NCBI GenBank assembly: GCA_001897425.1
Contig: MKSW01000040.1
Location: 171,089-235,088 of the forward strand
Source: Actinobacteria bacterium 69-20
GTDB lineage: Bacteria; Actinomycetota; Actinomycetes; Mycobacteriales; Nakamurellaceae
Direction: 5' to 3'
Length of the DNA: 64,000 nt
The position numbers were made by a program, and so were the translations under genes. Under the pieces are notes generated by a model. It was not told the DNA's origin. It saw only the letters and a list, made by a program, of their open reading frames with translations, and ran no database searches. Shown one piece after another: positions 1 to 7,484 of the stretch (its first letter is position 1; each line of letters begins with the position of its first letter).

Positions 1-2994
1 CACGGTGAACTCCCGGCGTTGCGACTGCCCTGGCCGGTGCCGGTGGCCGCGCGCGAGGGCGATGGTGGAGTTGCCGACACGCCGGTCGGGTATGCCACCG
101 AGGTGCGGCTGCCGCTGCGCGCGGCGATCGATGCCGCGGCACTCGCCGGCGAACTCACGCGGCAGCTCGCGATGGACCTGCTGTGGGCGCTGCCGGACCT
201 GGTCGCCGTCACGGTCCCGGGCCTGCGCGTGGAGCGGGCGCAAGCGGGCGACACGGGTATCGAGTCGATCACCGTCATTCCCGTGCCCGACTCCGGCCTG
301 CCGGCAGCGGCTGATTCGGCCGACTCGGAACGCACCGAGCGGCGCAATGACACGTCGGTGGGGGCGCCAGCCGCCGAGCCGGCGACCGAAGAAACGGCAT
401 TCCGGGTCTTGCGGCGGGACGGAGCGATCCCGGCCGAATTGCTCGTCGACCGTCCGATCGAGGAGCGTCGGCGCACGATGTGGCGTCTCGCGTGGATCGT
501 GCCGCTCGACGCGCGCGGGCGCCCGGCGGGCATGGCGCGGTCGTTGGTCGGCGCACCGACTCCGACGGATGAGGCGATCGCGATGCCCGCCCGACTGGTG
601 ATCACGGCACCCGTCGACGAGAGCCGCGGCCGGATCGCGGCGAGTCCGTTGACCGACTACCTGATCACGCAGGCGGCCGCAACCTACGTCGATCTGGTGC
701 GGGGCGCGCCCGCCGGCGACCGGATCGCGCTGCTGCCTCCGGTGGCGTTCCCGCTGGGAGAGTTCGACGCCGCCCTTCGCGAGGCATTGACGGCGAACCT
801 GGAACGCGCTGACTTCCTGCCCGGCGCAAGCGGTTTCGCCGTCCGGCCCACCGATGCGATGCTCGTCTCCGGGGTTCGCGGCGCGGCAGCGGCGTGCGCG
901 TCAGAGGCACTGCCTGGCCTGCTGGACTGGCCCGCCCGGGCAGCGGACGTCGAGCGCCTTCGGCAGCTCGGGGTGCGCGAGGTGCCCATATCGCACCTAA
1001 CCGAGGCCCTCGCGCAGCTGGACCGGCCCGCCGCGTTCTGGCGCACCGTCTATGACGGGCTCACCGACATGCCCGCCGACGAGCTCGCCGACCTTCCGGT
1101 GCCCGCATCCGGGGGCGGCACGATCGTCGGGCCGCGCGGTGTGCTGCTGCCGGCCGTGGCTTCGTCGGGCGCTGTATCCGACGCTGCCTCGGGCGCTGCG
1201 TCGCGACTCGACGGCGACGCCGCTTCGATGCCCGCCGGCAGCGGTACCGACACTGGCGTCGGCGATGCCTATTCAGGGGCGGAGCGAACGTCCTGGCCCG
1301 TGCGAGCGGCTCGCCTGGTGCCCGGGCTCCGGCTCGCAGCCCCGGGGGCGGATCACCCGCTGCTGCGCAGGCTCGGCGCCCGCAGCGCCGATGCCGCGGC
1401 GATCCTTGCCGACCCGAGCCTGGCCCGCGAAATCCGGCGCCGGTTCACCGATCTCGACTCCGGCCTGAGCGAGGAGCCGGATCTCGACGATCTCGCGGCG
1501 TTCGCGTCGCTCGTCCTGGACCTGCTCCGCGAGGCCGGGTCTGGTGCCGCCGAATCCGCGGTGGGCGCCGACCTGGCGGACACCCTGTTGACGGACGAGG
1601 ACGGCGAGCCGTGGCCGGCGCGGAACCTGCTGCTGCCGGGAGCGCCGCTGGCATCGGTCCTGGCGAGCGAAGCGGAGGTGCCGACCGTCGCACCCCGGTG
1701 GGTTACGGAATACGGCGCAGAACTCCTCGAAACGCTCGGCGTGCGAACGGGTTTCGGACTGCTCCGGTTTACCGTGCCACCCGGTGCCGACGTCGACCTG
1801 CCGGGCGTCGACCTTTGGTGGGAGCAAGCGGGTGAGGCGCTCGGTGGGGCGGACTATGACACCGATGACGGTGCGGGCTCCGGCGCGGACGGCGAGACGC
1901 ATACGGCCATCACCGATCTGGATCTGGTGGCCGATTTGGCCTGGCCGCGCGCCCTCGAGTTGATCCTCGGCCGACAGTCGACGCGAGATGCGTTGCGACG
2001 GACCGCCTTTGGGCCGTCCTATTCCGCATGGTGGTTGGCCCGCTACGCCGTCATAGACGGATCGCCGCTTCGGCGATGGCGCGCCCCCGGATCGACGGAA
2101 CTTGCCGGCTTGTACGACGAGATCCCGGTGGCCCTGGCGGCCGACGTCTGTGCGGACATCGGTGTGCCGCGGACGGTGGTCGATGCCGCCGCCGATCCCG
2201 GAGAGTTCCTGCATCGCTGGGCAGATCCCGCGCGCACTGTTCCGCCGTGGCGCGTCGCAGGGCTCACCGCCGCGCTCGTCGGGGCGCTGGACCGAGCGTC
2301 GGCCGATGAACTGCCTGAGTACGTGCGGGCGCTCACGGGTGCCGTGATCGCTGCCGATGACGCCGTCGTGCTCGACGACCCCATGCTCGCCCAGGTGCTC
2401 GATCCCGCGAAACTCGTTGCGGGGGGCGCTGATCCGCGGTTGACCGGAGATGTGCTGGACCTGCCGCTGGCATCCGAGGAGTTCCGGTTCACCGTGCTCC
2501 GAGAGCTGGCGTCGAGCCGCCCGGCGGGGGATATGGCCCGCGATCCCGGTCGCGAGCACACGACGGCGCTCGAGGCCGTGCCGGGCGCGGCCCGCTGCCT
2601 TGACCTGTGTGGGCGCGCCGATCTCGGTGGCCGCGAGGTGCGCCTTGTACCTGACCTCGTCGTCGCGCCGGCCGATGAGGAGACGCGTGCCGCCCTGCCG
2701 GCAGAGTTCGCGGGGGGCGCCGTGGACGACCATGGCGACGACCATGACGGCGGCACGGACTTTGACTCGGGCGGTGACTCGGGCGGCGACACGGCGGGCG
2801 CGGCCGACGGTGATGGTGTGGGTGCGGTCCGCGTGAGCTGGTGGATCGATGACGAGGCGATCCTTCTCGACGGCGCCGCGGCCGGCGTCGGCCGGGTCGT
2901 CGCACACCTGGCCGGCAGATGGTCCGACCGGCACCTCTTCGAAGCGGCCGCGCGCGGGTTGTCCGGTGATCTCGCCGAGGCCGGGCTCGACTGA
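1..2994 (+). CDS. Sacsin N-terminal ATPase-like large protein, 3' part
   Basis: The reading frame is open from the first base of the window, so the true start lies upstream; about 997 residues are visible. The sequence resembles the C-terminal two thirds of the large actinobacterial ATP-binding proteins annotated as sacsin N-terminal (Hsp90-like) ATPase domain proteins. The GHKL ATP-binding part would be upstream and is not seen. Visible features are an RLPWP segment near the start, a leucine- and alanine-rich helical body, a Trp-rich stretch around residues 670-720 and an Asp/Gly-rich low-complexity linker near 905-935 before a conserved-looking C-terminus. No catalytic motif is present in this part. 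A chaperone-like role is inferred only from the family. The family call is moderate and the coding call is strong. Confidence 0.62.
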   Translation, partial: HGELPALRLPWPVPVAAREGDGGVADTPVGYATEVRLPLRAAIDAAALAGELTRQLAMDLLWALPDLVAVTVPGLRVERAQAGDTGIESITVIPVPDSGLPAAADSADSERTERRNDTSVGAPAAEPATEETAFRVLRRDGAIPAELLVDRPIEERRRTMWRLAWIVPLDARGRPAGMARSLVGAPTPTDEAIAMPARLVITAPVDESRGRIAASPLTDYLITQAAATYVDLVRGAPAGDRIALLPPVAFPLGEFDAALREALTANLERADFLPGASGFAVRPTDAMLVSGVRGAAAACASEALPGLLDWPARAADVERLRQLGVREVPISHLTEALAQLDRPAAFWRTVYDGLTDMPADELADLPVPASGGGTIVGPRGVLLPAVASSGAVSDAASGAASRLDGDAASMPAGSGTDTGVGDAYSGAERTSWPVRAARLVPGLRLAAPGADHPLLRRLGARSADAAAILADPSLAREIRRRFTDLDSGLSEEPDLDDLAAFASLVLDLLREAGSGAAESAVGADLADTLLTDEDGEPWPARNLLLPGAPLASVLASEAEVPTVAPRWVTEYGAELLETLGVRTGFGLLRFTVPPGADVDLPGVDLWWEQAGEALGGADYDTDDGAGSGADGETHTAITDLDLVADLAWPRALELILGRQSTRDALRRTAFGPSYSAWWLARYAVIDGSPLRRWRAPGSTELAGLYDEIPVALAADVCADIGVPRTVVDAAADPGEFLHRWADPARTVPPWRVAGLTAALVGALDRASADELPEYVRALTGAVIAADDAVVLDDPMLAQVLDPAKLVAGGADPRLTGDVLDLPLASEEFRFTVLRELASSRPAGDMARDPGREHTTALEAVPGAARCLDLCGRADLGGREVRLVPDLVVAPADEETRAALPAEFAGGAVDDHGDDHDGGTDFDSGGDSGGDTAGAADGDGVGAVRVSWWIDDEAILLDGAAAGVGRVVAHLAGRWSDRHLFEAAARGLSGDLAEAGLD

Positions 2995-3000
2995 CGCGCG

Positions 3001-3340
3001 CGGGATCCCGGCGCGGGCGGTCTGCTGGCCGGGGGCCAGGTTCGGCGGCGAATTCCTCGACCCGCCGTTCCGGGTCGCTGGACCCCCGGGTGAGGTCTGT
3101 GGCGATGGGTTCTCTTCACGCTTGACGCGCGGGCTGGGAGGACGTCATGCCCGGCCCGGCGGAGAGGTCTTCGACCCGCTGTATCGGGTTGACCGGGATC
3201 CGGAGCGAGGTCTGCGGCGAGGGGGTTCTCTTCACGCTTGGCGCGCGGGCTGGGAGGACGTCATGCCGAGGCCGGCGGCGAACTCCTCGGCCCCTTGTCC
3301 CGGGTCGGGTCGACCCCGGAGTGAGACCCGCGGCGATCGG
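3001..3340. repeat. Imperfect tandem repeat, period about 116 bp
   Basis: The spacer after the sacsin-like gene holds two clear and one degenerate copy of a roughly 116-bp unit. The best match is a 44-bp block at 3108-3151 that recurs almost perfectly at 3224-3267; both contain GGTTCTCTTCACGCTTG followed by a GC-rich run ending in GACGTCATGCC. The first copy, about 3001-3107, is more diverged. No frame through the block has convincing coding character, so it is read as non-coding. The rest of 2995-3597 holds one 12-bp GAACNNCGTCAT motif (3479-3490) and the hairpin at 3524-3571. Confidence 0.7.
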
Positions 3341-3523
3341 CGTCCGGAGGTGGTGCGTGATGGCCGGCCCCGGATCTGGCGATGCACGGCGACGCCATCG
3401 GGTGCGCGAAAACCCCGGCACGGCAGGCCTTGTGGGCCGGTACCGCTCCGGGGTTCCGGTTGACGCGATCCGTCGGGTATGACGTTGTTCTTCTGAATGC
3501 GAATGTCGCGGATCAATGCCCGC

Positions 3524-3571
3524 GGGGCGGGAGGATCGGTGCTGGGCGTTCGGCGCCGATCCTTCCGCCCC
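3524..3571 (-). terminator. Hairpin downstream of flagellin
   Basis: GGGGCGGGAGGATCGG at 3524-3539 pairs with CCGATCCTTCCGCCCC at 3556-3571. This is a 16-bp stem with one G-T pair and a 16-base loop, 27 bases past the flagellin stop codon. No U-run follows on the flagellin strand, so it would be a stem-only terminator or a 3'-end protector. Confidence 0.55.
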
Positions 3572-3597
3572 GTGGCGGTGTCGCGTGAAGGCTCCTC

Positions 3598-4455
3598 TTA
3601 CTGCAGGAGCTTCAGGATGGCCTGCGGCGCGGAGTTCGCCTGGGCCAGGACGGAGGTCGCGGCCTGGGTGAGGATCTGCGACTGCGTCATCTGGGTGACC
3701 TGCTGGGCGAGGTCCGCATCCGTCAGGTTCGAGCGGGACGCGGTCACGTTGGTGATCGCCGTCTGCAGGTTCGTGACCGTGTAGTTCAGCTGGTTCTGCA
3801 CGGCGCCGATCTGGGAGCGAGCGTCGGAAACGGTCTTGATCGCGCCGTCAAGGATACCGAGGTCTGAGGACGCGTCAGTCGACGCATACGTCGTCGGAGA
3901 CGTTGCGGCCGCAATTGCCAACGTGTCTGTGGTGAGCGTTGCCGCTTTGACGTTGGCACTGGTCAGGTCCAGAGTGATCGTCTCACCGCCATTGGCTCCA
4001 ACCTGAAATACACCCTTAGTTGCGTCATATGTACCGTCGAGTAGATTGGTCGACCCGAACTTCGTTTGGTCAGCGATGTTGTTCAGTTGGGTGTTGAGAT
4101 TCTTGATCTCGGAGTTGATTGCGGAGAGCGAATTCCCATCCTGGGTGCCGGCGTTGCCGGCCTTGACGACGAGGCTGCGCATGCGCTGCAGGATGTCCTG
4201 CACGGTGCCGAGCGCGCCGTCGGCGATCTGTGCGACGTTGATGCCGTCATTGGCGTTGGACACTGCCTGGGTCAGGCCGTTGATCTGGCTGGTCAGGCCC
4301 TGGGCGATGGACAGGCCGGCGGCGTCGTCGGCGGCCTTGTTGATGCGCAGACCCGAGGACAGCTGCTCGAACGCGTTCTGCAGTCGGGTCTGGTTCGCGG
4401 ACAGGTTGTTGTAGCTGTTCAACGCCGCGACGTTGGTGTTGATGCGAAGACTCAT
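3598..4455 (-). CDS. fliC: Flagellin
   Basis: Flagellin, the filament subunit exported by the flagellar type III apparatus; 285 residues, at the short end for the family. The N-terminus begins SLRINTN and continues into the D0/D1 helices with conserved QLSSGLRIN and AADDAAGLS segments (about residues 30-50). The C-terminal D1/D0 helices end in QANSAPQAILKLLQ, as in most flagellins. The short, Thr/Ala-rich D2-like segment (about 140-220) is much less GC-rich than the rest. The start at 4455 is set by homology and by a GGGAGG ribosome site just upstream; the frame extends further 5' but that part does not look coding. No other flagellar gene is in the window. A sigma-28-type promoter lies upstream. 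Confidence 0.96.
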   Translation of the reverse strand: MSLRINTNVAALNSYNNLSANQTRLQNAFEQLSSGLRINKAADDAAGLSIAQGLTSQINGLTQAVSNANDGINVAQIADGALGTVQDILQRMRSLVVKAGNAGTQDGNSLSAINSEIKNLNTQLNNIADQTKFGSTNLLDGTYDATKGVFQVGANGGETITLDLTSANVKAATLTTDTLAIAAATSPTTYASTDASSDLGILDGAIKTVSDARSQIGAVQNQLNYTVTNLQTAITNVTASRSNLTDADLAQQVTQMTQSQILTQAATSVLAQANSAPQAILKLLQ

Positions 4456-4542
4456 TTTGTTTGCCTCCCAAACCTCGAGTCTTACCGGGTCCCGCTGCGG
4501 GATTCCCGGCGGGGCCGGCCCCTCCATGGGCCGACACGTTCA

Positions 4543-4569
4543 CCATCGGCGTGCCCTGCTGCGACTTGA
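4543..4569 (-). promoter_or_regulatory. Sigma-28 (FliA/WhiG-type) promoter for flagellin
   Basis: On the minus strand TCAAGTCG (4569-4562) is followed after exactly 11 bases by GCCGATGG (4550-4543). The flagellar consensus is TAAAGTTT-N11-GCCGATAA; the -35 matches 5 of 8 positions, the -10 matches 6 of 8, and the spacing is right. Transcription would start about 80 bases before the flagellin ATG. Confidence 0.6.
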
Positions 4570-4618
4570 ATCCTCCCGGAAAAACTTTTGTCTGCCGCCG
4601 CCCCGGCCCCCCTCACGG

Positions 4619-4862
4619 GTGTGAATCCTGCAGCACGTGTGCGGTGTGTTGCCCTGCTGGACTCACACCGGGGGTGGGCCGTGCGTCGGTCAGGGGTCCC
4701 ACCACACCAGAGGGTGTGCATCCTGCAGCAGAATGTCCGTTTTGGCCCGGTTTTATGCACAGTGCCTCTCACCGGCTGCTCCGCCCGCCCCTGTTGCCCC
4801 GCGCCCTTGAGGGTGTGAGTCCTGCAGGGAAATGTTCGTTCATGGCCCGGCTCTGTTCGCAC
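4619..4862. repeat. Paired-hairpin repeat, copy 1 (modules A, B and degenerate C)
   Basis: Module A is 4619-4668 and module B is 4714-4761. Both begin GTGTGNATCCTGCAGCA and end in the complement of their first bases (TCACAC for A, ATGCACA for B), so each can fold into a hairpin of about 50 bases. A third, degenerate unit at 4813-4862 starts GTGTGAGTCCTGCAG and ends TCGCACTC. The copy lies between the flagellin promoter and the first TA operon. Beyond module B, a CTGCTCCGCCCGCCCC block (about 4775-4792) is shared with copy 3. Confidence 0.8.
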
Positions 4863-4936
4863 TCTTCACCGACGTCCGGTCGGTGTCAGAACGCGTGATC
4901 AGCGAGTTTGGTATGTGTTGACGTATGCTTGAATGT

Positions 4937-5170
4937 ATGAGCGTAACGACGATTCGGGTACCGACGGAGCTCCGCGAACGGGTGCGGTGGCACGCAAGTC
5001 GCGAGCACGTGAGTCAGGCCACGGTGCTCGAGCGGGCGCTCGACCTGTTGGATCGCGAGTCGTTCTTCGCGCAGCTGCGGAGGGATGTCGCGGGGAGCCC
5101 CGAATCCGCAGTGGATGTGCATGAACGTGACTTGTGGCTGAGCGGACCGATGCTGGCGGCCGAAGAGTGA
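4937..5170 (+). CDS. Ribbon-helix-helix antitoxin (MazE-like)
   Basis: A 77-residue protein starting SVTTIRVPTELRERV, the usual pattern of an Arc/MetJ-type ribbon-helix-helix DNA-binding antitoxin, with an acidic C-terminal tail expected to block the toxin. The stop overlaps the GTG start of the MazF-like toxin by 4 bases, the classic coupled TA arrangement. An alternative ATG lies 12 bases upstream (4925). The start at 4937 is preferred because a TATGCT -10-like element at 4924-4929 would place the transcript start at or next to this ATG, implying a leaderless message. The antitoxin presumably represses its own operon; no clear palindrome was seen upstream. Confidence 0.78.
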   Translation: MSVTTIRVPTELRERVRWHASREHVSQATVLERALDLLDRESFFAQLRRDVAGSPESAVDVHERDLWLSGPMLAAEE

Positions 5171-5499
5171 AGTGCGGCGAGATCCACTGGGCCAAGCCAG
5201 ATCCCGCCGTCGGGCCCGAGCAGGCAGGCCGTCAGCCAGTGCTGATCGTGTCCAGCGATGACGCAATCGCGGCGATCCCGTCAGTGGTCACGACGATACC
5301 GTTGACCACACGCGAGCGTGGCTGGGCGACGCATGTACGCGTCGAAGGCGCCGATACCGGCCTTGACGAGCCGAGTTGGGCGTTGTGCGAGCAGGTGCGC
5401 ACGATTTCGGTGCAGCGAATCGGGGGCCGTGTCGGTATAGCGGATGGGGTGACCATGACGAGCGTCCGGCGGGTGCTCGGCTACCTGCTGAATATGTAG
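5167..5499 (+). CDS. MazF/PemK-family toxin
   Basis: A 110-residue member of the MazF/PemK/CcdB-fold endoribonuclease family, which cleaves mRNA at short motifs. The beta-strand pattern is visible: GEIHWAKPDP near the start, RQPVLIVSSD around residues 25-35, then TTIPLTTRE and SWALCEQVRTISVQRI, which correspond to the conserved Arg-Pro-Val-Leu strand and the Gln-x-Arg-Thr-Ile block. The GTG start at 5167 overlaps the antitoxin stop (GTGA); the longer upstream reading overlaps the antitoxin too far to be likely. The operon is bounded by copies 1 and 2 of the paired-hairpin repeat. Confidence 0.88.
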   Translation: MKCGEIHWAKPDPAVGPEQAGRQPVLIVSSDDAIAAIPSVVTTIPLTTRERGWATHVRVEGADTGLDEPSWALCEQVRTISVQRIGGRVGIADGVTMTSVRRVLGYLLNM

Positions 5500-5579
5500 T
5501 AGTGGTGGCAAGGCCGGACCGCTGAGGGTCGTGATCGGGCCAGCGGATGTTCGATTTTGCACGGCTTGGTCATTTAAGA

Positions 5580-5691
5580 GTGTGCATGCTGCAGCACGTG
5601 TGCGGCGTGTTGCCCTGCTGGATTCACACCGCTCTCACGACGGTGTGCATCCTGCAGCAAAGTGTCCGTTTTGGCCCAGTTTCATGCACAC
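5580..5691. repeat. Paired-hairpin repeat, copy 2
   Basis: Module A is 5580-5629 and module B is 5643-5691. A differs from copy 1 at 4 of 50 positions, and B differs from copy 3 at only three. The two hairpins are separated by 13 bases here, against about 40-45 in the other copies. The copy sits exactly between the MazF-type and the Phd/PIN operons, 15 bases before the operator of the latter. Confidence 0.82.
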
Positions 5692-5706
5692 CCTCCTCTC
5701 GAAAGG

Positions 5707-5746
5707 ATGCTCTACATGTAGAGCATCGGCTGTTATCCTGAGCCTA
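5707..5746 (+). promoter_or_regulatory. TA operon operator and leaderless promoter
   Basis: ATGCTCTACATGTAGAGCAT (5707-5726) is a perfect 20-bp palindrome. It covers the expected -35 position (TCTACA, 5711-5716), 17 bases before a TATCCT -10 element (5734-5739). The start point predicted from this spacing is the A of the antitoxin ATG at 5746, so the message is likely leaderless. The layout is what conditional autorepression by the Phd-type antitoxin would need. Confidence 0.68.
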
Positions 5747-6006
5747 TGCGCACCATCAATCGTCGTGAGCTGAACCAGCACAGCGGCCGAATCCTGGACG
5801 AGGTCCTCGCCAGCGGTGAGCCCGTCGAGGTGGTGACACGAGGCGGCAGGTCCGTGGTGATCTCGCCGCGTTCCGCGTCACTGTTCGAGGATTGGGTGCG
5901 GCGCGGGATGGTGACGCCCGCCGAAAGGCGGCTGGACGAGGCGCCGCGGGCCACCTCGCCACGGAGCGTCGACGAGATCCGCCGCGACGTCGACTCCGAT
6001 CACTGA
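5746..6006 (+). CDS. Phd/YefM-type antitoxin
   Basis: An 86-residue antitoxin. The N-terminus RTINRRELNQHSGRILDEV matches the Phd/YefM fold, which dimerises and binds operator DNA; the segment GEPVEVVTRGGRSVVISP completes the beta sheet. The C-terminal half (about 55-86) is Arg/Asp-rich and would be the toxin-neutralising tail. The gene follows its likely operator directly and precedes a PIN toxin by 10 bases, so the two form one operon. Phd-type antitoxins paired with PIN toxins are common in actinobacteria. Confidence 0.85.
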   Translation: MRTINRRELNQHSGRILDEVLASGEPVEVVTRGGRSVVISPRSASLFEDWVRRGMVTPAERRLDEAPRATSPRSVDEIRRDVDSDH

Positions 6007-6016
6007 AGGCGCCCCC

Positions 6017-6418
6017 GTGCCGGAGTTGCTGTACGTGGACACATCGGCGTTTCTGCGCCGGATGTTCGGCGCCGATGGTGCCGACGCCGTGGACCGCGCC
6101 GTGGTCAACCGGCGCCGTCGAGGTGGAACGGTGGTGTCCAGTCGACTTCTCTGGCTCGAAGCGCGGCGAGTCGGAACCCGCGAGGCGCTGCTCGGAAATG
6201 ACGTTACCGATGTCATCACCGCGAATTTGGCCGGGGTGGCGAGATTGCCTATGACGGAAGAGGTCTGGTCGGGGGCTGAAGCGATCGCCCAGCACATCAA
6301 GACGTTGGATTCGCTGCATCTGGCGACTTGTGAGCTCGTCGGCGCCGACCTCATGACCTTCGATGAGGCGATGCGAAACGTAGCGACGGCGCGTGGGATT
6401 CGCCTCGTCGAGATGTAG
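6017..6418 (+). CDS. VapC-type PIN-domain toxin
   Basis: A 133-residue PIN-domain ribonuclease, the size of a VapC toxin, expected to cleave tRNA or rRNA using Mg2+ or Mn2+. The four acidic positions are recognisable: Asp8 in YVDTSAF, Glu48 in LLWLEAR, Asp98 in TLDSLHLA and Asp116 in LMTFDEAM. A GTG start at 6017 follows the antitoxin stop by 10 bases. The operon is closed by copy 3 of the paired-hairpin repeat 67 bases after the stop. Confidence 0.9.
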   Translation: MPELLYVDTSAFLRRMFGADGADAVDRAVVNRRRRGGTVVSSRLLWLEARRVGTREALLGNDVTDVITANLAGVARLPMTEEVWSGAEAIAQHIKTLDSLHLATCELVGADLMTFDEAMRNVATARGIRLVEM

Positions 6419-6485
6419 GGCTGCAGTTGGTGACCGCGGGGCGCGCCGTGCGCATGTCCCCAGCCGACACGACTGACTCCCAAAG

Positions 6486-6623
6486 ATGTGAATCCTGCAG
6501 CACGTGTGCGGCGTGTTGCTCTGCTGGACTCACACCCCGGGCGCACCCCGATCGGTGGTCCCGCTCCCCATGAGCGTGTGCATCCTGCAGCAGAGTGTCC
6601 GTTTTGGCCCGGTTTTATGCACA
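6486..6623. repeat. Paired-hairpin repeat, copy 3
   Basis: Module A is 6486-6535 (3 differences from copy 1 over 50 bp) and module B is 6576-6623 (1 difference from copy 1 over 48 bp). The CTGCTCCGCCCGCCCC block shared with copy 1 follows at about 6639-6654. It separates the Phd/PIN operon from pdxH. All three copies have the same orientation and the same A-then-B order. Confidence 0.82.
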
Positions 6624-6745
6624 GCGTCTTGCCCCGACTGCTCCGCCCGCCCCGGAATGGAGACACCTGGAAAGCCGCATGCGATCATCGATCCATGCGG
6701 GCGGCCATCGGGCTCGGCCCAGCCGCGCGGTAGGAGGCCCGGGGA

Positions 6746-7441
6746 ATGCATGCGACCGAGCAGATGGCGCAGATGCGGCTGGCGTACGCGGCCGCAGGAC
6801 TGGACGAGGCCGACCTCGCGGCGGACTGGTTCACGCAGTTCCAGCGCTGGTTCGACGAGGCCGTGGCCGCCGGGCTACAGGAGCCGAACGCGATGGTGCT
6901 GGCGACGGCATCGCGCGACGGAGTGGTGGCGGCACGGACGGTGCTGGCGAAGGCCGTGGACGCGGCCGGGGTGGTGTTCTACACCAACTACGAGTCCGCG
7001 AAGAGCCACGATATCGTCGAAAACCCTTCGGTAGCAGTGACTTTCCCGTGGTACGGGCTGCACCGGCAGGTGCAGGTGCGCGGGGTCGCCTCGCGGGTGA
7101 CGCGGCAGGAAACCGAGGCGTACTGGGCGCTGCGGCCGCGCGGCGCGCAAATCGGGGCGTGGGCTTCTCCCCAGTCGACCGTGATCGGCAGCCGGGCGGA
7201 GCTAGACACGCTGCAGATCGCCGTGGAACAGCGCTTCGGCGGGCTCGACGCCGCGGCCCCCGGCGCGGCTCCCGTCCCCGCGCCTGAGCACTGGGGCGGC
7301 TGGCGGATCGCGCCGCACACGGTCGAGTTCTGGCAGGGCCGCACCGATCGGCTGCACGACCGACTCCGCTTCCGGCGCACCGACGGCTCGCTCGGCCCCG
7401 CCGACGACGGCCATTGGATCGTCGAGCGCCTCGCTCCCTGA
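6746..7441 (+). CDS. pdxH: Pyridoxamine 5'-phosphate oxidase
   Basis: A cytosolic FMN enzyme that oxidises pyridoxine or pyridoxamine 5'-phosphate to pyridoxal 5'-phosphate. It has 231 residues, normal for the family. Visible signatures are PNAMVLATASRDG (about 48-60), the FMN-binding RTVLAKAVDAAGVVFYTNY region, SAKSHDIVENPSVAVTFPW, RQVQVRGVASRV and the C-terminal PNPOx dimerisation segment with WGGWRIAPHTVEFWQGRTDRLHDR. The ATG at 6746 is the first in frame that gives the usual N-terminus. The gene stands alone on this strand, with the epimerase gene starting 43 bases later. Confidence 0.95.
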   Translation: MHATEQMAQMRLAYAAAGLDEADLAADWFTQFQRWFDEAVAAGLQEPNAMVLATASRDGVVAARTVLAKAVDAAGVVFYTNYESAKSHDIVENPSVAVTFPWYGLHRQVQVRGVASRVTRQETEAYWALRPRGAQIGAWASPQSTVIGSRAELDTLQIAVEQRFGGLDAAAPGAAPVPAPEHWGGWRIAPHTVEFWQGRTDRLHDRLRFRRTDGSLGPADDGHWIVERLAP

Positions 7442-7484
7442 CGCCGCCGCCGTTTGCCGCGACGACGGCGCCCGTGAACCGAAC

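Noticed and set aside
1273..2934. Long minus-strand ORF of 553 codons opposite the sacsin-like gene
   Set aside because: Composition is the typical Arg/Gly/Pro shadow of a high-GC gene; the plus-strand frame has proper codon bias.
2849..3463. 204-codon plus-strand ORF over the tandem repeat
   Set aside because: Open only because of high GC; the Arg/Pro/Gly composition and repeat periodicity (116, not a multiple of 3) argue against coding.
4619..6623. Integron attC sites
   Set aside because: Folded repeats flank TA cassettes, but the integron core sites GTTRRRY and RYYYAAC are missing and no integron integrase is in the window.
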